Below, piece by piece: positions 38,105 to 46,799 of a stretch of 64,000 bases of DNA. A program made the position numbers and the translations under genes. Origin of the DNA: AWTP1-13 sp033764875 (lineage in GTDB: Bacteria; Pseudomonadota; Alphaproteobacteria; Rhizobiales; Hyphomicrobiaceae); the NCBI GenBank assembly GCA_033764875.1, contig JANRIO010000088.1:45968-109967 (forward strand), in the 5' to 3' direction. A model generated the notes under the pieces. It saw nothing but the letters and a program-made list of their open reading frames with translations, did no database searches and was not told the DNA's origin. Positions within the stretch are counted from its first letter, which is position 1. Each line of letters starts with the position of its first letter.

Positions 38105-39037
38105 TCAGCGGCCTGCCGGGCGAACAGACTGCAGGATCAGGCGGCGTAGCCACTCGTGATCGGGCTCAGCGTGGGCCTTCTCGTGCCAGACCATGCGATA
38201 TCCGAAGCTGGAGAGCTCGAGCGGCGGCTTGACCAGACACAGACGACTATCGTTCGAGAAGTTCCTCGCGGCGCGGTGCGGAATCGTCAGAACGAGGTCC
38301 GAACTCGCCGCCACAAGCGCGGCGGTCGCGAAGTAGGGGATGCGCACGGCGACGTGCCGGCTATGACCGAGGGCCGCGAGCGCCTTGTCGACCGGACCCG
38401 TTCGCCCTCCCGTGACTGTTACAAGAATGTGTGAGGCGGAGACGTAGTCCTCAATGCGCATGCGTCCGCGTCCGGAAACATGCAGTGCTGGGTGTCCATT
38501 GCGCACAAGGCAGGCGAAGGTCTCCCGAAAGAGGTCGCGTGTCCTCAGGTTGGGAGGAACAGGGCTGTCACTGTAGAGCGCAAGATCGACATCGGTCTCG
38601 CCAAGGGTCTTGATCGTCTGTGCATCGACGGGAACGACCTCCAGACTGGCCCTGGGCGCGACCGCGAACATCAGGCCAGCCAGACGCGGAAGAATGACCG
38701 TTGCGCCATAGTCAGTCGTCGCGATGCGGAACACGCGCTCGGTGCTTGGAGGATCGAAGGGAGGTCTGGCCGCGAGAACGTCGGTGACGCCGGCCAAGGC
38801 CATACGCAGCGGCTCGAGAAGCGCGCCTGCACGGATCGTCGGGCGCATGACAGTTCCGGACTTGACCAGAAGCGCGTCGTTGAAAATCTCGCGAAGTTTC
38901 GCGAGCGCCCTGCTCACGGCCGGCTGACTCATCCCACTGCGCTCTGCGGTCCTCGTCACGCTTCGCGTCTCCAGAAGCGTTTTCAAGACCACGAGCAAAT
39001 TCAGATCGACGCGGAAGAGGCTCTCGTCTGACGGCAT
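38105..39037 (-). CDS. LysR-family transcriptional regulator (NodD-like subgroup)
   Basis: A 310-residue LTTR. The N-terminal winged helix is VDLNLLVVLKTLLETRSVTR with the recognition helix MSQPAVSRALAKLREIFND, and the effector domain spans residues about 90-300. The opening DLNLL and LLVKSGTVMRPT resemble the NodD/NahR/LinR subgroup. It is divergent from the metallo-beta-lactamase-fold gene, and a perfect T-N11-A inverted repeat (39073-39093) lies between them, so it probably controls that gene. Base composition of the pair is slightly lower in GC than the neighbours. Confidence 0.92.
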   Translation of the reverse strand: MPSDESLFRVDLNLLVVLKTLLETRSVTRTAERSGMSQPAVSRALAKLREIFNDALLVKSGTVMRPTIRAGALLEPLRMALAGVTDVLAARPPFDPPSTERVFRIATTDYGATVILPRLAGLMFAVAPRASLEVVPVDAQTIKTLGETDVDLALYSDSPVPPNLRTRDLFRETFACLVRNGHPALHVSGRGRMRIEDYVSASHILVTVTGGRTGPVDKALAALGHSRHVAVRIPYFATAALVAASSDLVLTIPHRAARNFSNDSRLCLVKPPLELSSFGYRMVWHEKAHAEPDHEWLRRLILQSVRPAGR

Positions 39038-39072
39038 CCGTTCCCCACGACACCAACCGCTTGCCCGACCAC

Positions 39073-39093
39073 GTTATCCGATTAGTGGATAAC
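39073..39093. promoter_or_regulatory. LysR-type operator candidate (T-N11-A)
   Basis: GTTATCC-GATTAGT-GGATAAC is a perfect 7-bp inverted repeat. Its core TCC-N7-GGA satisfies the LTTR rule T-N11-A. It lies 36 bases upstream of the LysR start and 118 bases upstream of the divergent hydrolase, the usual location for an LTTR site. Confidence 0.7.
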
Positions 39094-39210
39094 GCGCATC
39101 TCGTTCAGCCAGTTTCTGCAACACCGGCGTTGGACTACGGTGCGAGGGCTCCGGCGCAGCGAGGGTCTGTGGATGTCGTTGCGGGGGACCCGTACGAGGA
39201 GATTGCCGAC

Positions 39211-40188
39211 ATGAGCCATCACTTGCCGAACCGGCGAACCACGCTCCTGGCTGCTGCTGCCGCCCTCTCTGCGGCGGGTGCCGGCGGCACCGTCCGGGCG
39301 CAGGCGCCGATCAGCGCCGCCCGCAATGCCGGCCACTATAGATTCCGCGTCGGCGAGATCCAGGCGACGGTTCTGAGCGACGGGCTCCTGAGTGGGCCAG
39401 CGCGTGTCTATGCCCATGACGCGCCTGACGCTGAGCTGCGGGAGGCTTTGCGCCGGGCCTTCCTTCCCACGGAGACAATGACGCTCAGTCTTAACACGCT
39501 GCTCATCGAGACCGGCGGGCGCCGGGTTCTGATCGAGGCCGGAGCCGCGCAGACCATGGGACCGGATGGCGGCAAGCTTTTCGCCAACCTGTCCGCGATC
39601 GGCCTGCGGCCAGAGGATATCGACGTGATCGTGATCTCGCACACCCACCCCGACCATGTCGGCAATCTGCGAAGCGCGAGCGGCGGGAAGGCGTTTCCGC
39701 GCGCGACGGTCTATGCGCCCGAAGCCGATTGGAATTTCTTCGTCCGCGGCGAGCCCGATCTCTCGTACCTTCCTGCGAATGCCGAGTTCCGGCGCCGCTT
39801 TGGCGAGGCCATCAAGAAAAGCGTCGAGCCGGTCGCGAGCGATGTCGTGCTTTACCAAGCGGGAGCGGAGATCGTGCCAGGGCTGGTCACGCTGCCAGCT
39901 TATGGCCACACGCCCGGCATGGCGGCATTTCTTGTCCACTCCGGATCGGACCAGCTACTCCTGACGGCCGATCTGGCTTACCATCCTCTCGTCAATGTGG
40001 ACCGGCCGTGGCGGCTGGGTCCCGATCGCGACGCGGATGCGGCGCTGCAATCGCGCCGGAGAGTTTTCGATCGCGCGGCGGCGGACCGGCTTCTGGTGCT
40101 CGGGTTCCATTTCCCATTCCCGGGTCTCGGACGGATGTTGAAGACCGACGGCGGCTACGCCTGGGTTCCTGCAAACTGGCAATTTTGA
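39211..40188 (+). CDS. Tat-exported metallo-beta-lactamase-fold hydrolase
   Basis: A 325-residue protein. A twin-arginine-like signal (PNRRTTLLAAAAALSAAGAG, cut near VRAQA) is followed by an MBL fold. The zinc motif HTHPDHVGN matches HxHxDH, with further ligands in LPAYGHTPG (His), TADLAYHP (Asp) and a late His in GFHFPFPG. ATG 39211 has GAGGAG nine bases upstream and is preferred to the longer frame. The closest named relatives are lactonase- or beta-lactamase-like hydrolases (AttM/PNGM type). The substrate is unknown; control by the adjacent LysR is likely. Confidence 0.88.
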   Translation: MSHHLPNRRTTLLAAAAALSAAGAGGTVRAQAPISAARNAGHYRFRVGEIQATVLSDGLLSGPARVYAHDAPDAELREALRRAFLPTETMTLSLNTLLIETGGRRVLIEAGAAQTMGPDGGKLFANLSAIGLRPEDIDVIVISHTHPDHVGNLRSASGGKAFPRATVYAPEADWNFFVRGEPDLSYLPANAEFRRRFGEAIKKSVEPVASDVVLYQAGAEIVPGLVTLPAYGHTPGMAAFLVHSGSDQLLLTADLAYHPLVNVDRPWRLGPDRDADAALQSRRRVFDRAAADRLLVLGFHFPFPGLGRMLKTDGGYAWVPANWQF

Positions 40189-40224
40189 CAGGGCAAGCGG
40201 GCCGGGAGCGAATCTGCAGACGCC

Positions 40225-41406
40225 TCACGCCTTGCCAGGACAGGCGGCGGCGATCTCGGCGTCGGTGCAGCCGGCCGCGCGCAGGACGGCCTCGGTGTCC
40301 GCCCCCAGCATCGGCGGCGGCAGGTCGGCGCCCCGTGCCACGTCCTCGACGTTCATGGGAAGGCGCAGGGAGCGCTTGACGAGAGAGGGGGCGGAGAAGT
40401 CGGGCTCGAACAGGCCGACGTCGTTGAGGTGCGGGTCATCGAGCAGCTCGGCCGGCGAGCGCACGGGCTGGGAGGGAATGTCGAGGCGCTCGAAGACGGC
40501 CAGCCACTCGGCGTTGGTGCGCGCCGGCAGCGCCTCCTCGAGCAGGCGGTAGAGATCGTCGATGCGGGCCGAGCGGGCGGTCGGATCGTTGAACCAGGCC
40601 TCGTCGGCGACCTCGAGGCGGCCGATCTCGGAGAGCACCTTGCGCCAGTTCTCGGCCGAGTAGGGCAGCAGCGCCACCCAGCCGTCCTTGGTGCGGTAGG
40701 GCTTGCGCGAGGGCGAGAGGACGCGGGTGTAGCCGACCTGGCCGGCGGCATCGAAGGTCGCCGCGGCGAGGTGCTCGGACAACGAGAAGGCGGCCATCAG
40801 CTCGTACATCGGCACCTCGATGTAGCCTGGCGCCGCGCCCTGGCGCTCGCGGTAGAACAGGGCGCCCAGCACGGCGTAGGCCAGATGCAGGCCGGAGACC
40901 TTGTCGGCGGCGATGGTGGGGGCGTAGACGGGCTCGCCGCCGCGCATCTGGAACAGCCCGGCGAAGCCCGAGGCCGCCTGGATGACGTCGTCGTAGGCGG
41001 GCTTGCCGGCGTAGCGGCCGTGGCGGCCGTAGCCGACGGCGGCGGCGTAGACGATGCGCGGGTTGAGGCTGCGCACGGCGTCGAAGGTGAAGCCCAGCCG
41101 GTCGAGCGCCTCCTGGCGCATGTTGTGAACGAAGGCGTCGGCGGTCGGAATCAGCTTGCGCAGGGCCGCCTTGCCGCCCGGGCTCTTGAGATCGAGGGCC
41201 ACGGAGCGCTTGTTGCGGTTGACGTTGGCATAGATGGCGCTCATGCCAGGGGTGGCCACCGGCGCGATGGTGCGCATGCTGTCGCCCTCGGGGGGCTCGA
41301 TCTTGATCACCTCAGCCCCCAGATCTCCCAGGATCTGGGTCGCGTACGGGCCCAGGATCACGGCAGTGAGGTCGAGAATGCGCACACCCTTCAGGAAAGG
41401 GATCAT
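40225..41406 (-). CDS. CaiB/BaiF family CoA-transferase (class III)
   Basis: A 393-residue class III CoA-transferase. Its signature blocks are FLKGVRILDLTAVILGPYAT, LGDLGAEVIKIEPPEGD, NRNKRSVALDLKSPGGK and AYDDVIQAASGFAGL; the last holds the catalytic-Asp region. Such enzymes move CoA between carboxylic acids (formyl, carnitine, succinyl, itaconate types); the acid is not predictable. The start at 41406 (MIPFLKGVRIL) is preferred to the extension to 41508. It is convergent with the MBL gene and divergent from the TetR regulator. Confidence 0.92.
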   Translation of the reverse strand: MIPFLKGVRILDLTAVILGPYATQILGDLGAEVIKIEPPEGDSMRTIAPVATPGMSAIYANVNRNKRSVALDLKSPGGKAALRKLIPTADAFVHNMRQEALDRLGFTFDAVRSLNPRIVYAAAVGYGRHGRYAGKPAYDDVIQAASGFAGLFQMRGGEPVYAPTIAADKVSGLHLAYAVLGALFYRERQGAAPGYIEVPMYELMAAFSLSEHLAAATFDAAGQVGYTRVLSPSRKPYRTKDGWVALLPYSAENWRKVLSEIGRLEVADEAWFNDPTARSARIDDLYRLLEEALPARTNAEWLAVFERLDIPSQPVRSPAELLDDPHLNDVGLFEPDFSAPSLVKRSLRLPMNVEDVARGADLPPPMLGADTEAVLRAAGCTDAEIAAACPGKA

Positions 41407-41631
41407 GGGGCCTCCGCAGGCGCGAGAGCGGCAGCAGTAGCATGGGCGACGGTGCGCCCGCAGCCGTCCGCGGCCCCCGCCAATCGGCAAAATTCTATTG
41501 AGGACCAACGGTTAGGTTGCAGGGAGCAAGCCCGGCACGCCGCCGGTGCGGCAGCAACTGCTTGAACGGATTAAGCATCCTGGCGCCGGTGATGCCGTTT
41601 TGCCGCGCTGGCCGGATTTGCGGCGCATGCC

Positions 41632-41660
41632 TTGACTTTGCCACCGGCAATCCAAAATAA
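41632..41660 (+). promoter_or_regulatory. Sigma-70-like promoter of the TetR-RND operon
   Basis: TTGACT (41632-41637) is followed after about 17 bases by an A/T-rich -10-like AAATAA (41655-41660). The -35 matches consensus well; the -10 is weak. The inverted repeat at 41659-41674 overlaps its downstream edge. Confidence 0.5.
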
Positions 41661-41674
41661 ACGCTCATTCGTTT
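41659..41674. promoter_or_regulatory. TetR/AcrR operator candidate
   Basis: AAACG-CTCATT-CGTTT is a perfect inverted repeat overlapping the likely promoter of the tetR-MFP-RND operon. It has the form of known AcrR/TtgR-type operators, so autoregulated repression of the pump is inferred. Confidence 0.6.
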
Positions 41675-41726
41675 TGCAAAGGCTCTTGGTGCGGTGCAAT
41701 ATGGCGCGGAGCAAGGACGGACCGGA

Positions 41727-42374
41727 ATGCCGAAGCTGAGACCGGAGACCCAGAGCGCCCGGCGCGAGCACATTCTCGACGCCGCCGAGCGCTGCTTTGC
41801 GATGACCGGGTTCCATCGCACGACCATGCACGACATCTGCCGGATGGCAGGCGTGAGCCCGGGTGCGCTCTACGTCTACTTCGACAACAAGGAAGCCCTG
41901 ATCGAGGGCATCACCGAGCGCGACCGCGCGGAGTTCGCCGAGCAGTTGAGCATGCTCGAGGAGGCGCCCGACTTCATCGCCGCGCTCGAGGCGGTGGGGG
42001 GCTACTACCTCGATCCGGCGCGGGCGCACAAATCGCAGCTGTGCCTGGAGATCGGGGTCGAGGCGACGCGCAACGCGCGCATCGCGGAGATCCTGTGGCG
42101 CTTCGACCGGGAGGTGACGGACAGCCTGGAGCGCCTGTTCCGGCGTCTGAAGTCCGAGGGCCGGATCGCGCCGGCGGTCGATATCCAGAGGGTGACGGCC
42201 GCGTTCTGCATGATCGGCGACGGGCTGTTCTGGCGGCACACGGTGTTCCCGAACGACTTCAAGGCGGAAGGCGCCATGCCGATCGCGCTCGACCTGATCC
42301 GCATGCTGCTCAGGCCGGTCGAGCCGGCGACACGCAAGACCTCTGAAACAGCCCGCAGCCCTGGTGGTGAATGA
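41727..42374 (+). CDS. TetR/AcrR-family repressor of the adjacent RND pump
   Basis: A 215-residue regulator. The N-terminal HTH is REHILDAAERCFAMTGFHRT with the recognition helix VSPGALYVYFDNKEALIEGI, followed by the ligand-binding helical domain. The start at 41727 (MPKLRPETQ) is chosen at the start of the conserved domain; an ATG at 41701 is possible. The gene ends one base before the MFP start, so the three-gene operon is tightly coupled. The protein probably represses its own operon through the repeat at 41659-41674 and is relieved by pump substrates. Confidence 0.92.
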   Translation: MPKLRPETQSARREHILDAAERCFAMTGFHRTTMHDICRMAGVSPGALYVYFDNKEALIEGITERDRAEFAEQLSMLEEAPDFIAALEAVGGYYLDPARAHKSQLCLEIGVEATRNARIAEILWRFDREVTDSLERLFRRLKSEGRIAPAVDIQRVTAAFCMIGDGLFWRHTVFPNDFKAEGAMPIALDLIRMLLRPVEPATRKTSETARSPGGE

Positions 42375-42375
42375 C

Positions 42376-43575
42376 ATGATACGCAAGGTGCTTGCCGTGG
42401 CGTTCGCGGTCGCAATCGCGCTGGGCCTCACGATCACACTCGTGGCCGAGCCCACCCAGAAGTCCGACGCCAAGCCGGCGGAGCGTGCCGCGAACGCGCC
42501 GCGCGTGACGGTGGCGCGGGCGGCCGAGCAGGGCTTCATCGAGACGGTGGTGGCGACGGGATCGCTCGTGGCACGCGAGGAGATCCTGGTCGGGCCCGAG
42601 GTGGAGGGCCTGCGCGTGACGGAGGTCCTCGCCGACGAGGGCATGCGGGTGAAGAAGGGCGATGTGCTTGCACGCCTCGTCGTCGACACGCTCGAGGCGC
42701 AACTCGCCCAGAATGATGCCGCGCTGGCGCGCACGACGGCTGCCATCGCGCAGGCGCGCAGCAACATCGTGCAGGCGGAGGCGCGCCTGACCGAGGCCAA
42801 GAACGCCTTCGAGCGCGCCGGGCCGCTGCACAGCGCGGGGCATATGCCCGACGCCATCTACGACCAGAGACAGCAGGCGGCGCTGACGGCCCAGTCGCAA
42901 CTCGTCTCCTCCAGGGAAGGCCTCAAGGTGGCGGAGGCCGAGAAGGCGCAGGTCGAGGCGCAGCGGCGCGAGATCGAGTGGCGCCGCGGCCGCTCGGCCG
43001 TGGTGGCGCCGGCCGACGGCATCATCAGCCGGCGCGTGGCCCGCATCGGCGGCTACGCGATGGGCTCGGGGGATGCCATGTTCCGCATCGTCGCCAAGGG
43101 CGAGGTGGAGCTCGACGCCGAGGTGGTCGAGACGCGGATCGCGGCGATCAGGGTCGGGCAGAAGGCGCGCGTGGAGGTGACGGGCGTCGGCACCGTGGAG
43201 GGCACCGTGCGCCTCGTCTCGCCGGAGGTCGACAAGGCCACGCGGCTGGGGCGCGTGCGCATCTTCCTCGGCGACAACCCCAACCTGCGCGTGGGCACGT
43301 TCGCGCGGGCATCCATCGCCACGGCCGAGGGGCGCGGCCTCGCCATCCCGGCCTCGGCCGTGCTCTACGTCGGCGACAGCACGGTGGTGCAGGTGGTGCG
43401 CGACAACAAGGTCGAGACGCGCAAGGTCGAGCTGGGCCTGGCTGCCGGCAGCTTCGTCGAGGTGCGGCGGGGGCTTGAGGCCGGCGACACGGTGGTGGCG
43501 CGCTCGGGCACGTTCCTCAGGGACGGGGACGCCGTCGATCCGGTCATGACGCCCGAGAAAGAGGTGCGCTCGTGA
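42376..43575 (+). CDS. RND efflux periplasmic adaptor (membrane fusion protein)
   Basis: A 399-residue adaptor with an N-terminal membrane anchor or signal (VLAVAFAVAIALGLTITLVA). The barrel-sandwich half is ASLVAREEILVGPEVEGLRV-like (ATGSLVAREEILVGPEVEGL), followed by a coiled-coil hairpin (residues about 100-190) and the beta-barrel (AEVVETRIAAIRVGQKARVE). No lipobox Cys is present. It links the RND permease to an outer-membrane channel. The stop overlaps the GTG of the permease by 4 bases. No TolC-like outer-membrane factor follows, so a distant one must be used. Confidence 0.9.
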   Translation: MIRKVLAVAFAVAIALGLTITLVAEPTQKSDAKPAERAANAPRVTVARAAEQGFIETVVATGSLVAREEILVGPEVEGLRVTEVLADEGMRVKKGDVLARLVVDTLEAQLAQNDAALARTTAAIAQARSNIVQAEARLTEAKNAFERAGPLHSAGHMPDAIYDQRQQAALTAQSQLVSSREGLKVAEAEKAQVEAQRREIEWRRGRSAVVAPADGIISRRVARIGGYAMGSGDAMFRIVAKGEVELDAEVVETRIAAIRVGQKARVEVTGVGTVEGTVRLVSPEVDKATRLGRVRIFLGDNPNLRVGTFARASIATAEGRGLAIPASAVLYVGDSTVVQVVRDNKVETRKVELGLAAGSFVEVRRGLEAGDTVVARSGTFLRDGDAVDPVMTPEKEVRS

Positions 43576-46500
43576 ACTGGAACATCTCGGCCTGGTCGAT
43601 CCGGCGGCCGGTGCCGTCGCTCGTCCTGTTCATGGTGCTGATGACGCTCGGCGTCCTCAGCTTCAAGCAGCTGCCGATCACGCGCTTCCCCAACATCGAC
43701 GTGCCGATCGTAAAGGTGCAGGTAACGCAGGCGGGCGCCGCACCCTCCGAGCTCGAGGTGCAGGTGACGAAGCGCATCGAGGACGCCATCGCCGGCGTCA
43801 ACGGCGTCAAGCACCAGACCTCGACGATCACGGAGGGCTCATCGGTCACGGCGATCGAGTTCCGGCTGGAGGTGAACCAGGACCGCGCGCTCAACGACGT
43901 CAAGGACGCCATCGCCAAGATCCGCCCGGAGCTGCCGCGCACCATCGACGAGCCGATCGTGCAGAGGATCGAGATCGAGGGTCTGCCCATCGTCACCTAC
44001 GGGGCGAAGGCGCCCGGCATGACGGCGGAGCAGCTGTCCTGGTTCGTCGACGACACGGTGATCCGGGCGCTGCAGAGCGTGAAGGGCGTGTCACTCGCCG
44101 AGCGCATCGGCGGCGTCGACCGCGAGATCCGCATCGCGCTGTCGCCGGACCGGCTGCTCGCCTACGGCATCACGGCGGGCGACGTGAACCGCCAGCTCAG
44201 GGCGACGCAGGTCGACCTCGCCGGCGGACGCGGCGAGATCGGAGGGCGCGAGCAGGCGATCCGCACGCTGGCCGGCAAGGTCACGGTCGCGGATCTCGCG
44301 GCGCTGCAGATCGCACTGCCGAAGGGGCGCAAGGTGCGCCTCGACGAGCTCGGCACGGTGACGGACACGTTCGCCGAGCAGCGTACGTTCGCGACACGCG
44401 ACGGCGAGCCCATCGTCGCGTTCGCGGTGACGCGCGCCAAGGGGCAGAGCGACACGGTGGTGGTGGCCGACGTCGAGAAGAAGATCGCCGAGCTCAGGGC
44501 CAAGTTCCCCGACGTGGAGATGCGCGAGGTCGACAACACCGTTCCCTACACGCTCGGCGTCTACCACGCGACCATGAAGTCGCTGATCGAGGGCGCGGTG
44601 CTCGCCATCGTGGTCGTGCTGCTGTTCCTGCGTGACTGGCGCGCCACCATCATCGCCGCGGTGGCGCTGCCGCTGTCGATCATCCCGGCATTCTGGGCGA
44701 TCGACGCGGCGAGCTTCTCGCTGAACCTCGTCAGCCTGCTCGCGATCACCATCGTCACCGGCATTCTCGTCGACGACGCCATCGTCGAGATCGAGAACAT
44801 CGTGCGGCACATGCGCATGGGCAAGAGCGCCTACAAGGCGGCGCTGGAGGCGGCCGACGAGATCGGGCTGGCGGTGATCGCCATCACCCTGACCATCGTC
44901 GCCGTGTTCGTGCCGGTGAGCTTCATGGGCGGCATCGCGGGGCAGTACTTCAAGCAGTTCGGCCTGGTCGTCGCCTTCGCGGTGATCTTCTCGCTGCTGG
45001 TCGCGCGCCTGATCACGCCGCTGCTGGCCGCCTACTTCATGCGCGGAACGGGACACGTGGAAGCCGAGGGCCGCGTGCTCAAGGCCTATACGCGCCTCGT
45101 CGCCTGGTCGGTGCACCACCGCATCAAGGCGGTGGCGGCGGGCCTGATGATCTTCGCGGTGTCGATCGGCAGCTTCTACCTGCTGCCCGCGGGCTTCCTG
45201 CCGACGGAGGACTCGGGGCGCACGCTGCTCGCGCTGGAGCTGCCGCCGGGCTCGCGCATCGAGGACACGCGCGAGGTGACGGCGCAGGTGGCCAAGCGCA
45301 TCGCGGAGCGGCCGGAGGTGCGCACGGTGCTCGTCAACGGCGGCCGGATCCTGGGCTCGGGCGCCGAGGTGCGCAAGGCGACGTTCACGATCAACCTGGT
45401 GCCGAAGGAGAAGCGGGCGCTGTCGCAGGCGCAGGTCAAGCAGGCGATCAGCCAGGACCTCGCGGCGATCCCCGACATCCGGTACTGGTTCCTCAACGAC
45501 AACGGGCAGCGGCAGTTCGCGCTCGTGGTCTCCGGGCGCGACGGCGCGGCGGTGAACCAGGCGGCGGCGGAGCTGACGAGCCAGGCCAAGCGCCTGCCGA
45601 TGCTGAGCGAGGTCGTCTCGACGGCCGAGCTCGACCGGCCGGAGCTGCGCGTCACACCGGTCGCCGACGTCGCCGCCGAGCTCGGCGTGTCGACGGAGGC
45701 GATCTCGGAGGCGGTCCGGATCGCGACCATCGGCGACGTCGGGGCCAACCTCGCCAAGTTCAACGTCGGCGAGCGGCAGGTGCCGATCCGGGTGCAGCTC
45801 GAGGAGCGCGCGCGCAGCGATGCCAAACTGCTCGAGCAGCTCAAGGTGGCAACGGCCGCGGGCGCCATGGTGCCGCTGGCGACGGTCGCCAGGTTCTCTT
45901 TCGGCCAGGGGCCGACGGCGATCGACCGCTACGACCGGACGCGGCGGGTGCTGCTCGGGGCCGACCTCGTCGGCAACACGCCGCTGGGGGAGGCGGTGAC
46001 CGCGGTGATGGCGCTGCCGGCAGCCAAGACCCTGCCCGGCGGCGTCGAAATCAAGCAGTTCGGCGATGCCGAGATCATGACGGAGGTGTTCGAGGGCTTC
46101 GCCAAGGCGATGGGCGCCGGCCTGATGATGGTGTACGCGGTGCTGGTGCTGCTGTTCGGCAGCTTCCTGCAGCCCATCACCATCCTGTTCTCGCTGCCCC
46201 TGTCGATCGGCGGCGCCATCGTGGCGCTGGCGGTCACGGGCATGCCGATCAGCCTGCCGGTGGTGATCGGCATCCTCATGCTGATGGGCATCGTCACCAA
46301 GAACGCCATCATGCTGGTCGACTTCGCCGTCGAGGAGATGCGCCGCGGCGTGCCGCGCGACGAGGCGATCATCGATGCAGGCCGCAAGCGCGCCCGGCCC
46401 ATCGTCATGACCACCATAGCCATGATCGGCGGCATGCTGCCCTCAGCGATCAGCCTGGGCTCGGGCGGCGAGTTCCGTGCGCCGATGGCGGGGGCGGTGA

Positions 46501-46706
46501 TCGGCGGCCTGATCTCCTCGACGCTGCTGTCGCTGGTGTTCGTGCCGGCCGTGTTCGCGCTGATGGACGACTTCGGGCACGGGGTGTGGCGGCGCTTCTC
46601 GCGCATCCTCGGCCCGGTGGACGAGACGGCCGATCCTGGCGCCCCGCACGCGGCGGCAGGCGGCGGGCCTGCGACGCCGGCCTCGCGGCCGCTGGCGGCC
46701 GAGTAG
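43572..46706 (+). CDS. RND efflux permease (AcrB/HAE-1-like)
   Basis: A 1044-residue resistance-nodulation-division pump. It starts WSIRRPVPSLVLFMVLMTLG and has two large periplasmic loops. The proton-relay Asp pair is in TM4 (TIVTGILVDDAIVEIENIVR) and the Lys in TM10 (MGIVTKNAIMLVDFAVEEM). About 12 membrane helices are visible. The start is GTG 43572, coupled to the MFP stop. It expels hydrophobic compounds or antibiotics using proton motive force; specificity is unknown. A C-terminal Ala/Gly/Pro-rich cytoplasmic tail is present. Confidence 0.95.
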   Translation: MNWNISAWSIRRPVPSLVLFMVLMTLGVLSFKQLPITRFPNIDVPIVKVQVTQAGAAPSELEVQVTKRIEDAIAGVNGVKHQTSTITEGSSVTAIEFRLEVNQDRALNDVKDAIAKIRPELPRTIDEPIVQRIEIEGLPIVTYGAKAPGMTAEQLSWFVDDTVIRALQSVKGVSLAERIGGVDREIRIALSPDRLLAYGITAGDVNRQLRATQVDLAGGRGEIGGREQAIRTLAGKVTVADLAALQIALPKGRKVRLDELGTVTDTFAEQRTFATRDGEPIVAFAVTRAKGQSDTVVVADVEKKIAELRAKFPDVEMREVDNTVPYTLGVYHATMKSLIEGAVLAIVVVLLFLRDWRATIIAAVALPLSIIPAFWAIDAASFSLNLVSLLAITIVTGILVDDAIVEIENIVRHMRMGKSAYKAALEAADEIGLAVIAITLTIVAVFVPVSFMGGIAGQYFKQFGLVVAFAVIFSLLVARLITPLLAAYFMRGTGHVEAEGRVLKAYTRLVAWSVHHRIKAVAAGLMIFAVSIGSFYLLPAGFLPTEDSGRTLLALELPPGSRIEDTREVTAQVAKRIAERPEVRTVLVNGGRILGSGAEVRKATFTINLVPKEKRALSQAQVKQAISQDLAAIPDIRYWFLNDNGQRQFALVVSGRDGAAVNQAAAELTSQAKRLPMLSEVVSTAELDRPELRVTPVADVAAELGVSTEAISEAVRIATIGDVGANLAKFNVGERQVPIRVQLEERARSDAKLLEQLKVATAAGAMVPLATVARFSFGQGPTAIDRYDRTRRVLLGADLVGNTPLGEAVTAVMALPAAKTLPGGVEIKQFGDAEIMTEVFEGFAKAMGAGLMMVYAVLVLLFGSFLQPITILFSLPLSIGGAIVALAVTGMPISLPVVIGILMLMGIVTKNAIMLVDFAVEEMRRGVPRDEAIIDAGRKRARPIVMTTIAMIGGMLPSAISLGSGGEFRAPMAGAVIGGLISSTLLSLVFVPAVFALMDDFGHGVWRRFSRILGPVDETADPGAPHAAAGGGPATPASRPLAAE

Positions 46707-46799
46707 CCCGCTACGGGACAGTGGCGCTGCAGGTGCCATCAAATCGCTGCGGTCGCGGCCTAGGGGGTCGCGCGACGCGATCACCGGGAGACAGCCGCC

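Larger units (their letters stand above)
41407..41726. other. Divergent intergenic region upstream of the RND efflux operon
   Basis: A 320-base gap separating the CaiB gene from the TetR gene. It contains the promoter and operator described at 41632-41674 and otherwise no ORF or RNA. Confidence 0.6.

Noticed and set aside
44091..45119. 342-codon minus-strand ORF within the RND pump
   Set aside because: Antisense shadow of the pump gene with His/Arg/Asp-biased composition and no domain.
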